A stretch of DNA of 64,000 nucleotides from Bugulina stolonifera (Eukaryota > Bryozoa > Gymnolaemata > Cheilostomatida > Bugulidae), in contig OW285194.1 in assembly GCA_935421135.1 (NCBI GenBank), forward strand, positions 10,563,376-10,627,375, in the 5' to 3' direction. Below the pieces are notes generated by a model. That model was not told the origin of the DNA and searched no databases. It saw nothing but the letters and a program-made list of their open reading frames with translations. Both the position numbers and the translations under genes were made by a program. Positions 47,220 to 57,621 of this stretch are shown here, piece after piece. Position 1 is the first letter of the stretch; the number at the start of each line of letters is the position of its first letter.

Positions 47220-47769
47220 GTGTAACTGTGTATATAACTATTAAATATACATTGTTTATCTATCTACATTGTATATGTACATGTAGCAACAATAAAGTGC
47301 TCATAATGATAACTGGAAAATGCAACAAGACGTGTTAGAGCATTGTATTCCGTTGTAAACATTGATATTGATATAAACTCTACAAGATCACTCCCTCGGA
47401 GTATAAACTACGTCGGTCCTGAGCTCCAATGAGCCTCGGCATCAGCCTACGTCTGATATAATCTACAATCTACACTAATAAGAGCACCTATAACTGTTCA
47501 CTCTTTTATGTAATGAGCAGAAGGTACACTTGGTCGGCCTCTACCACCTTCCAAGCCCTTCACGTACGTGTAGCCCTCGGCTCTCGTATGATCTAGCACT
47601 CAAAAACATTATAATATTATAATGTAACTGTGTATATAACTATTAAATATGCATTGTTTATCTTTCTACATTGTATATGTACATGTAGCAACAACAAAGT
47701 GCTCATAATGATAACTGTAAAATGCAACAAGACGAGTTAGAGCATTGTATTCCGTTGTAAACATTGATA
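47220..47769. repeat. ~150-bp direct repeats flanking a retrotransposon fragment
   Basis: 47220-47366 and 47621-47769 are almost identical (TGTAACTGTGTATATAACTA, GTAGCAACAAYAAAGTGCTC, ATTCCGTTGTAAACATTGAT). Between them lies the retrotransposon-related sequence at 47385-47600. Confidence 0.85.
47385..47600 (-). mobile_element. Retrotransposon fragment related to 53290-53710
   Basis: The reverse complement contains GGTGGTAGAGGCCGACCAAG, CATTACATAAAAGAGTGAAC, GACGTAGG and GTAGTTTATACTCC. The plus strand of 53330-53500 carries the same blocks in the same order. Translation across the first part gives GGRGRPSVPSAHYIKE then a stop, a decayed version of the polyprotein tail seen at 1340-1522 and 34100-34250. 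Confidence 0.5.
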
Positions 47770-47968
47770 TTACTTAGTCATTTAGGCATGTTATAGGCGT
47801 ACTGGTGCTTGTACTTTGATGTTTTTGCCTTAACCTGAATGCAAATCACAGATGTAACGGAGTTTGCAAAATAGCCTCGAAAATACCAACCTACCCATTA
47901 AATCTCATTTTACCTATTGGATGTTATGGATTTTAGTAGAGTGCATTCTTAGGCTCACACAAAGCAAC

Positions 47969-49642
47969 TAGAGGTGGAACGAGACTCGAGTCTCGTATCG
48001 ACTTGTCTTGTCTCGAAAGTCGTCTCGAGATGGTAATTAATATTCGAGACTGGAAAACAAATAGCAGCTAATAATTTTTATTCATAATAAATTAATAATT
48101 ATAATACAATTAATTGCTAATCAACAATAAATCTATCAAATAGAAAATTGTTATTCAAATTATTTAGTAATACTACCTACATGTACATTCCCAGCACTGA
48201 CTTTCTAGTAATAGCATTGCCGGTTGAAACGCTATTCGATTGTGCTAATCTCTTCTTTTGCAGCAGCAAACTGCTGTGACACACTTCTTTCAATTTCTGC
48301 CAATTTTTATTAGCGTTTCAACCAATACGCTTTTATTTTCAGCCCAATCTGCTATTAGCTAGTAGCTAGTAATGAGTGCCATTGCGGCTGCAGCCATTTT
48401 TGGCAGTCTTAACTATTACACTTGCTAAACTATTACACTTGTCTTAACTATTACATTTGAAATTGCTAACCAACTCAATTTAATATCCGGATTATACGAG
48501 TGTAGCAGCTTTTTGACTTCAAAAACATGGTCTACACAAAGAAGAAACATACAAAGAATAGATTATAGTATGTGTGGTGAATACTTTTATGTTAGAAGTC
48601 TAAAATACTACCAGTTTAACCACAAATATATAATATTTTAGACATTGACAGAAAATCATGGGGAGATAAGTCTAAATTTTCCTTTGTACATGTATTACTG
48701 CTCCAATAGTACATGTACAACTGTACAACACTAATGCTTCTACAATTTCCACAGACAGACAATTTGAAGGTTATATATGTGATGCCTAATACACATGCAT
48801 TTGACTTGGCTATATTGCATTGAGTATGTTGCTGCTACCCTGATACCTTCTTATCACGTTATCAATGATGTTTCAAATCCATGACGAAGCCCTAGTGTGC
48901 ATTGTAGAAAATAATATACATGTAAACACAATATGAACTCTGCAGAACAATGTAGCTGAAGAGAAGCAAACAAGAAATAGCTGTGTTTGTGCTTTTTAAT
49001 TTTCATGGAAATAAATGGGCGCCTTTGAATTGCTCTCTCAAATCTGATTTGAGAGAAGACAACTTCTAATTAATAGCGATTCAGCGGATATAAAAGCTAT
49101 TCTCTATATTTAAATTTCATTATCACATAGGCAGATTCTCTATTCTTGTAGTGAATAGCTAATAGCACATATTTCTCTATTCTTAAAACTATCGACTCCC
49201 ACCCCTGCTAGTCGATCACTACAAGTCATGCAGAATTACTAACGACTGTCAATCACCACTCCCATAATGCAATGTTATGTCCTTACCAAAAGTTGTCTAC
49301 TCGTGAGATTATTTCATTAAAAGAAACATAACTCCATACTAATTTGTCAAATTACATTATTATTTTAGTACCCATGTACATGCAATGTAATGTACATGGA
49401 ATACATGTGCAATATATTTCACAGCCTCCTGTCCACCTTTTATTGAAATGCATAATGATAAAATACAGAGTTTACAGAGTAGCAATTGAAACTATTGGAG
49501 TTCTAACATGCAAATATAAAATTTGGTAAACTTTTTAGGAAAATTCCCTTGAATCCTAAAACCTAGTCTCGTCTTGAATTTCTTAGGAGTAATGTCTCGA
49601 AACTCATCTCGAATCTAAAAATTCTGTCTCGTTCCACCTCTA
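47969..49642. mobile_element. hAT-like transposon, 1.67 kb, non-autonomous
   Basis: Terminal inverted repeats are TAGAGGTGGAACGAGAC at the left end and GTCTCGTTCCACCTCTA at the right. Both sides are flanked by the 8-bp direct repeat AAAGCAAC (47961-47968 and 49643-49650). An 8-bp duplication with TIRs of this form is characteristic of hAT transposons. Subterminal TCTCGA-type motifs recur at both ends. No long transposase frame is present; the 61-codon frame at 49344 has no domain. It is therefore a non-autonomous or internally deleted member. Confidence 0.88.
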
Positions 49643-49787
49643 AAAGCAACTGACTGAGAACAACAAGTAAGCTTTTGTTATCCCACATAGCCAAAAGCCA
49701 CAAAGCCAAAGTAAAACTTACACATATGGGAGGACAACAACAAATAGTTAAACTACATAAACAACATTACCTTAGAAAGGCATGTTT

Positions 49788-50590
49788 CTCTTCTTGAAGG
49801 TTTGACACCCCCTTTCTTCCCTCGAAACAGTATCAGCTTTTTACAATAAACTTGTTTCACAAAATCCGACCCACAGACATCTACATGTAGGTAAAGCTCA
49901 CAAAATAGTATTGTATTTCTTAAAGTCTTCTATTGCAGCATGGCTGCCTGCTCCTAAATATTTAGTTGTCTTTACGAGTAAAAGTACACATCCATTGAAC
50001 GTAATTTTGATCGACTAGTAAAAGTGGGAGACAATATGATTATATCAAGTTTCCATAATAGCCAATAGAGCACAAAGGAGCGTATCAGATAGTTTGAAAC
50101 TAGAGCTATGACAGTCACATTCAGCCCTCCACAACCCTGACAGCAGAACCACCAGAAAGCAGCCAATCAAGATCCATCTTTTACCTCGAAAAGGCCTTTC
50201 TCTTCTCAAAGGTTTCTCGCCTTCTTTCTTCCCTCGAAACAGTATCAGCTCTTTGTTTTACAAAGTCCGATGCAGGTAGTTAAAATAATTTGAATAGCCA
50301 TAAATTTCCTACGGTGCTGTGTTTATATCCATTGCTGATTGTAAAGGAAATTATTTATTTACCTACTGAAGGACTATAATAATAATAATTTATGCACTAT
50401 GTACACACACGGATTGAGCAGAATGTGTGTTGATTATTAAGAAAGTTTTGGCAAATATTGGGCTCAAGGGGTGATTGGTTCAGCGGTTCGCAGAGTTTAA
50501 TTTACCTTTTCCTTTTATCACAAACATCCTATAGTAAAAATGGGAGACGATCTGATTGTATCAAGATTGCATAACAAACAATAGCCTATG
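49788..50590. repeat. Tandem duplication of a ~400-bp segment
   Basis: 49788-49870 matches 50186-50270 (CTTTCTTCCCTCGAAACAGT, ATCAGCT). 50015-50085 matches 50530-50590 (GGGAGAC, GATTATATCAAGTTT / GATTGTATCAAGATT, CAATAG). On the minus strand the second copy is open (FVKQRADTVSREERRRETFE) but shows no domain I know. Confidence 0.55.
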
Positions 50591-50598
50591 GTCCATGT

Positions 50599-50898
50599 CT
50601 AAATCAACTTTGAAACAGTCAGGTGTCTGTTGATACTTTCCAGCAGTGCATGTATTTGGGAGTTGTCAGCTCTCACCAACGAGCCATTGAAATGTGTAGA
50701 ACTGTCATTATTACCTCTCATTTGCATATCATTATGAACAACACGAGAGACCATCAAGACAAAGTCAGTAGTTATGGATGCATTTCCTCTGACTGAGACT
50801 TCTAATGGATTATGGCCATACTTATCATTTCTAGCATTAGGACCTACATGTAGATGGGAATTCAAGATTTGTCCTATCAAATGCATTTGATAAGACAA
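50599..50898 (-). pseudogene. Ankyrin-repeat-like fragment
   Basis: The minus-strand frame contains NARNDKYGHNPLEVSVRGNA, which fits the ankyrin consensus (D..G.TPL..A...G). It continues to a stop at 50599 without further repeats. The 5' part lies inside a large palindrome (50808-50955), and no adjoining exon with a matching splice site was found. It is probably a gene fragment captured in a rearrangement. A real last exon of an unrecognised gene is possible. Confidence 0.35.
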
Positions 50899-50955
50899 AT
50901 CTTGAATTCCTATCTAGGTCCTAATGCTAGAAATTATAAGTATGACCATAATCCA
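50808..50955. repeat. ~73-bp near-perfect palindrome without loop
   Basis: The centre is ATG|CAT at 50883/50884. Arms read outward as CATTTGATARGACAAATCTT, GAATTCC, then GGTCCTAATGCTAGAAA and CATAATCCAT, with a few substitutions and one 4-bp gap. The left arm overlaps the ankyrin-like frame, so that fragment is present in both orientations. Confidence 0.88.
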
Positions 50956-51929
50956 TGTAGCTTATAGCCTACTGTTCCTTTTATTGTAGACATAGCATGA
51001 AAACCAACATCATAATTATTGCTAGCTGCTTGTACACGTGATGAAAATATGTAGTTGTTCTGTAAGCTATTTCCCTGTTCAAATATGCATTGTGCATTTT
51101 ATGAAAGTTGGCAGGAGTTTGTTAATTACAATATTGATTATTTCTACCAACAGCAGGCATTCTACAGATACAGTCATGTGTTTTATAATAATATATAATT
51201 TTTTCAAACTTAAAAACGACAATAAATCTACACTGAATACCTGATTTTGCATTTCCTATTGGCAAAAATACATGAAATCACCACAAATACAATATTATTA
51301 TAAGTCTTTCATTCAATATTATTTATCTACAACAGAAGAGTATCAAAGAGGCCCCTCCAATGTAACTGGTTGATATTATTACTTGTAAAAAGCAGTATAG
51401 TCTTTTATTGTTCTTTTAGTAATTCTTTTATTTGTTCCTCTTGGAATTTTCATTTGAAACATGTTTATCAGGAACAAGCACTCTTGCTCTCAGTGTCTTG
51501 CTGGTAGCCGAAGTTCAGGAAGAAGGACAAAAGCAACGTGTTCAACTTAATGAGCATTTCCAGAATCTGTTTACATAGCAATTATAAATCAGTTAGCTTT
51601 TGACGTTCACTGACACAATCAATCTATAGTATGTTCTCATATTGCTTTATGAGATTTCCTAACAAAAATAAAAATAAAAACAGTAAAATCAGTGCGACCT
51701 TCTCAGTGTCACTAACTATTCTACAGTGAGAGGATTTTAAGTCACATTTCATATCATACTCTCTTGGCTTAAAGATGTTAAACTCCTGGGTTGTTAGAGT
51801 GACTTTAACGCTGCTGCATCTTTTACCAATGGTAAGATAAAATCTCACAATGACAGCGCAGTAATATGACTGTAGGACATCTACAATGAGTGCTTAAAGT
51901 TTTGTGATACCTTTATGTATGCATTTTAG

Positions 51930-53149
51930 ATGTATGTGAGCAGAACAAAGTCATCCACGTACATCTTGCAAGAGGCGAGACATAGAAGTCTACTTAATCC
52001 ATTGTCTAGTTTCCAGCACTTGTCTGTTACGTGTGCTCACCAATGTCTCAGCAACGATGACTGCAAATCTTTTGCGTACAGGAAGTTTGATCAACAATGT
52101 TTTTGGTCTAAATACAAATCTTATGAGAGGAGTTTGGCATTGGATTCAGGATATGATGTCATCTATGATACTCTATGAACTAATATTATATATACATGTA
52201 AGTTAACATTGAACAGTCAATACTAAAATTCTTGTTTTACTTTATTACTTATTCCAGGTGATCAAACGTCAGAATGTGAAGAAAGCTGGAAGCTAAATCC
52301 AGTACGACGAAGTTGCGTCAAGTTTTTTGACTCTCAAATGAGGAGAAGTGATGCAAAACGTAACTGCCAGGATCTAGGTGGGGATCTACTCACTCTGGAT
52401 CACATTGACACATTAGAATGGTTTAGAGCAATCACCAATGATAATCCATGTAAGTAAACTAAAATCTAAAATATTGTTAACATAAAACCTGAGATGAAGT
52501 TGGCGAAATCACTTGATAAGTATGATAGTAGGTGTTAATTTTCAAACTTGTCTAAGAGAGTGAGTGAACAGACAAACTCTTACTCCTCAACACTTCCCGA
52601 AGACAGCAGCTGCCACTTTAACTGAGTCTTGTTGCTTTACACCGGATAAACTATTTGTATACTACTCCAATTATGATTAAAATTTCAATTTCTCAGGCAA
52701 CTTTGTTATGTCACAGTTTTGTTTCTCCTCCATAATGCTAATTACATGCATAAATCACTGTTTACATCCTAGATTGCTATTAAGTCTAAACCATGTAAAA
52801 GCATTGTGCTGCATGATCACTGACCAATAAAAGAATGAGACTGATCATCTAATACAATAGCTTACTAAGACCATTCACAACACATCAGCTCATCCATAGC
52901 TCGTGAATACATTTCTCTCTTTAAAATACAGTTCTATTTCCTGTAGCTTGGGCAGAGAAAATGTGGGTTGCGGCTATGAAGGATTCTGGTACTTGGAAAT
53001 GGGACAACGGAGCTCTATTGAACATCAGTAACTTTGCTCCTGGACAACCAGATGGGACCGGAGATTGCATTCAACTGTACACATCCATGGAGTGGGACGA
53101 TAAAGGATGTACCTCGAATGTTAGATACGTTTGTGAAGTCAGCCCTTAA
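51930..53149 (+). pseudogene. PAN-CTLD lectin 2 with a lost splice donor
   Basis: The PAN exon 51930-52173 starts after GCATTTTAG. It encodes CAHQCLSNDDCKSFAYRKF and QQCFWSKY and ends GYDVIYDT. In the two paralogs the next base begins a donor (GTAAGT or GTATGT). Here the sequence after the equivalent C is TATGAA, so the donor G is gone and translation stops at 52176. CTLD exons 52258-52449 and 52947-53149 keep their acceptors, phases and motifs (CEESWKLNP, MWVAAMKD, GQPDGTGDC, WDDKGC, YVCEVSP). No convincing signal-peptide exon was found upstream. As written it yields only a PAN fragment. A downstream GTAAGT at 52200 does not rescue the frame. Confidence 0.75.
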
Positions 53150-53289
53150 ACAATGTGATACAGTTTGTCTGCTTCTCAAACTTGCCATTGTACTACAGTT
53201 TTAGTTGTAATGCGTGGAGCTTATTATATTTTGTTTGCTATACGTAGACATTGTACTTACAACAAGATTTACATGTATTGTAATGTTTT

Positions 53290-53710
53290 GCTGTGTAGGG
53301 TTACGTACGAGTGCCGATGTGGCACGGATACGGGAGGTGCTTGGTTGTTGGTAGAGAACGACCAAGGTAACTTCCACAGATTATATAAAGAGTGAACAGT
53401 TAGTTAAGCTCTATGATTGTTGATAAAGACGTAGGTCGAGGCTGAGACTCATAGAAGAGTCCAGGGTCGACGTAGGTCTGTAGGTTTATACTCCAAAGGA
53501 GTGTAGAATGAAGTAGTATTGATCTAAGGGGTTAGACCTAACAACAACATGGCGTAGTTCCGCCCGACGTCGACCACCAAAAGGGTCGGCCTTGCACAAA
53601 AAGTGCTTACAATATACCAGTATGGATCATATATAAATATGGCCGTTTTCTGACACATTGGCCCCAAAAGTATACAGGTAAAAGACTTAGAGAAAACAAT
53701 TAAGATAATA
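53290..53710 (+). mobile_element. Retrotransposon 3'/LTR-like fragment
   Basis: Begins just after the PAN-CTLD 2 stop region. Shares TTACGTACGAG, GTAGAGAACGACCAAG, AAAGAGTGAACAGTTA and GTTTATACTCC with the inverted fragment at 47385-47600. CGCCCGACGTCGACC, GGGTCGGCCTTG and AAAAGACTTAG are shared with 34450-34610. Higher GC than its surroundings. Confidence 0.5.
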
Positions 53711-53719
53711 GGTAATTGC

Positions 53720-55840
53720 ACACATAGTATAATTGAACCAGCCTGATTGGCTAATAGTAACAATATAAAGCACATTAAGAATACAGTAATTGATCATAAT
53801 TAGTAGATAATAATGTAATGTCCATGCATGTATAAGATTAGGTATGAGAGTAATGTCAATGCATGTATAAGGTATTGGAACGATGTCAGGCAGGTGTAGG
53901 TTCCATATATAAGGTAAAGGCGCAAGTTATAGTCCATACTATGGCAGGCTATGCTGATTCACTACAGTATATTGGACACAAGCTTTTCAATGAGTAAATT
54001 TTGGCAAAAAAATTAAAAGCTACATCAGCTCAGTTATTTTGACACAATGTTATCAATATATGCATCACCCAAGTAAAGTCTATCAAAAGGCTAAACTGGG
54101 ACAAGTGTCAGTTTAGGAGATAAAAAGCAATCAAATTCAATAAATTGTTATATCGATCTATATAATATGCAATATATAACTGCACATGACTCTAAATATT
54201 GATGTAGTAAGAGAAAAGTCCTAATTGAATATATTTTGTAGTGACCCAGATTAGTAGTTTTACCATGCTCTCTAAATCGTCATACAACTAGATGTATACT
54301 CGGTAAATTGTTCCTTTATCTGAGATGGCACAGAAGTCATTGTACTTGTATATCAACATAATTATTGCATTTACCTTAGTTGTTGATACATTTATCACAG
54401 GTGATCATATTAGTGTTATGTTCATTCGATTTTTGTAATATGTATAGCAAGGAGTAGTTAGCTAGCTTAATCAATTTAATCTCGCAAAACTTCCAAAGTT
54501 TTAATTCTCTACAAACTGCTATAAAATGAAAATGTTGTAGAGTTTGCATTTAGCATGAATTTACGATTATTTGGTTGAAGTCTTCATAGATATAACCATT
54601 GTGAGAGGACATTTAGGAGTTGAAACACTGAGCTAAAAATCGGGCGAGCCCAGCATAAAGGTGAGGTCGGCCAAGCAACAGGCATGAATTTAATGTAGCT
54701 CCCTTCACTTAGTGCATTCTAAAAATGCACAATAAATTCCCATTGTGGCGGACTATTGCGAAGAGCATTTGCAAAAATTAGACCGAAGAGACCCTGTAAT
54801 CTACACGTAGGTGTGATTACATAATTGAAATTGCAATATTCTCTCAGCATGTTTGAAAGAACAAGAGAGAGTGTGGGTGCTCAATTATTATTTCTGTAAG
54901 CAGTGGTATCTCTTTATCGACTTTTTTTAAATAGCATTTCCAACAAAGAAATATTAATAATTATGTATTTAATCAAATGAAACTGTATAAACAATTAGTC
55001 AAACGATTGATATGTTTGAGCATGTCTACATGCTACAGCTGGTGTCAAAAATGACATTTCATAACCTGAACTACTACTTGTATCAGTAGAGTTTGTGCGG
55101 CTCTTAACCAACTATAAGACATTAAAGAAATTTGCTAATTGTAGACATTAGTGTCTATTTTACTTCTCACAATTACACGCATAATTGGTTCATATAATTT
55201 AGTAACTTCTTTCAGTTAAATACAGCCCAAAGAACTAATGTAACATTATATCTTAGTATTTTATATTATTAATTATTTGTGATAATTCTTTAATCAATTT
55301 AAGCTCTGTAAAAACCCAATGGAGTTGTTGACATTTTCAAGTCTGTCTACATGCCAAAGCTGGTGTCAAATGATAGCAAACAGCTTGAACTATTATAGTG
55401 TCAGTCACTCTTCTACATGTAGACTATCAACCAACATTATGAAGAAATACACTAATTTGCAAAATTATTGATTTTTTACCAACATATATATCATTTGCAT
55501 AATTATGTTAAATACAGCAGAGTGTAGGCTATAAATTTACATTCTTGCAACTCATAGCTTTGCTTTCCTACAAATTAGTTTCAAAAAGTGCTTTGCATAG
55601 TAGCGATTAGTCATTATAATCACTATGAAACAAAAAGTGTGTTAGAAAAATGCAAACTTGCTCTTAATTTTTTGAATTTTTGCAGATATCAGCTTTGTTT
55701 ATGAATTTAGCAACAGATGATATGGGTATGTCTACTAATGACATGGATAAATGAGCTACGAACAGATAAATATATTCAGGTTTGATTTCCACACAAAGTA
55801 AAAAATTGTATTAATGATTTCTGTATCAATAATAATACTT
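53720..55840. other. Intergenic, no gene seen
   Basis: About 2.1 kb of AT-rich DNA without a supported exon, tandem array or element boundary. 54990-55100 and 55310-55440 share short blocks (CATGTCTACATGC / CTGTCTACATGCC, AGCTGGTGTCAAA), suggesting an old local duplication. Confidence 0.45.
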
Positions 55841-55846
55841 TAACGT

Positions 55847-56872
55847 TTAAAAATCTTTTTCACAGATGTATTTGAGCCCTGAGTTGCAACCAACATCATC
55901 CCATTTTATTAATGAGGCATACATTTGGATGCAGTTCCCATTTCCATCTGGTTGATTTTGAGAGAAATTGGTAATATCCAAGAGGACACCATTGCTCCAC
56001 ATCCAGTCTCCAGTTACTGTGTCCTTAGTAGCTCCAACCCACACATGATCTCTCCACTCTGAAAGTTATAAATATTCATTACGCTTTGTATCCAACTGAT
56101 ATTTATCTCACCTCTTTATTGTTCCTGAAGCATATCTGCTGCATTGCCAAGGAAAACATTTTCAATTCCACTAAACTGATATTCTACTGCGTTACCACAA
56201 TTGTAGCTGCTTGTTGTCTTATCTAATAACTTAATTGTAGAAATGGTACACAGACACCACTTCCATTACTTGAGGTGAGTGAGAAAACCATGGGAGAAAT
56301 GAAGATATTAGATAGGAAGCTAAGGTGATTTTAATACTGATGCGCAAAGGAAAAGAAAGGAAGACTTCAGTAGATTGGTCATTTGTATTGCCCAAAGAAA
56401 GATTGAAACATCAAAACACTAAATAACCTAAATATAGCTAGTAAACATTAAATATTTAAAAGGCCAAACCAGATGTGGAAGGTACCATCAACGCCCTACT
56501 AAAAAGGTATGACATAGACAGTAATGATTTAGGTGAAAAAACATAATGGAATCCCCTGATAGAGTTAGGGAGCCTGCAGGGTGGTCCCCCCACACAGGAC
56601 TACAGCCGTTTAGGTATTAAATTGCTATCGGCAGAAAATGGAAAGCAGAATTATTGACTAAAAAATTAGAGCTACCCTACAAGGAGTCTACTCACCAGGG
56701 TTAGCATCCTCAACAGTTTTATACCATTCTACAATGTCATGGAGATCCAGAATAAACAGATCTCCACCCAAATCCTGGCAGCTAGTCTGGGCATCACCTC
56801 TACTCTTTCTAGTTGCAAAGAACTTGATGCACGTCTGCTTTACTGGATTTAGTTCCCAACCCTCTTCGCTAG
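55847..56872 (-). CDS. Extra CTLD cassette (2 exons), downstream of PAN-CTLD lectin 3
   Basis: Exons on the minus strand are 56872-56696 and 56058-55847. They are paralogous to exons 3 and 4 of the gene at 57622-59431 and have the same phases. The CTLD contains EEGWELNP, QTCIKFF, GGDLFILD, HVWVGATKD, NQPDGNGNC, WDDVGC and YICEKDF. No signal or PAN exon lies between it and the complete gene. The first exon starts 12 nt later than its paralog, and the first cysteine of the long-form CTLD (AACEEGW) is changed to ASEEGW. It may be an alternative 3' cassette spliced to the shared signal and PAN exons, or a truncated duplicate. Reading frames and splice signals are intact. Confidence 0.65.
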
Positions 56873-57621
56873 CTATAATACTAGGTTAGGCGTGCCTGGT
56901 AATACATGTAAATCTATTGCTAACAAGGGGATTTCCCTTCAGATCAAGGATTAGTCGCGATTGAACGCTTAGGCTGTGTTCGATAGTAAAAGCAGTCCTA
57001 TTTGAACCAGTATAGTTTCCGAATGTGCCTATTATTACAACCAACAGTTTCCAAATAGCCTATTATATTTATGTTTATTGTAGTCAGAAGATGTAAAGAA
57101 GCTATAGAAGAATATAGCTAAGTGGGTTGACTTTTATTTTGAAGTAAGACCTTTTATTAAACACATGATGTAATTTTTACAAAAAATAAGGCTGATATGT
57201 AAAATGGAGCAGCAATTAAATACACCCCTTCAATCACACAACTTTTTTGTTTTACAATGAACTTCCTGTAAAAAATACCTGACATTTAAACAGATAGCTA
57301 TTTACGCTGTAAATTTTAATCTGAAATGTCAGAAATTCACTACCACATGTACATGATCAATGTTAAATACCAAGCGTTATATAGTTTAATAGTTTATTTA
57401 CCTGCTGAGGAACATGTAATAATATTATTATATGGATTGTATAACAAAGAAAATTGAGTTAGATGTACATTTATATTAACTATTGGCAGAGTTTTGGGAG
57501 GTCCCTGAGGGCTAAGGTAACTGATACAGGAGCCCTAAGGTCATTACTTGCCTTTTCCTCGGTGTAAAAGGAAGTCATAAACTGTGAAAGTCTACAGAAA
57601 CTGTACGTGAGCTCTGAGAGC

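Noticed and set aside
50997..51040. Possible signal-peptide exon (MKTNIIIIASC) for PAN-CTLD lectin 2
   Set aside because: No donor gives the phase 0 junction needed by the PAN exon.
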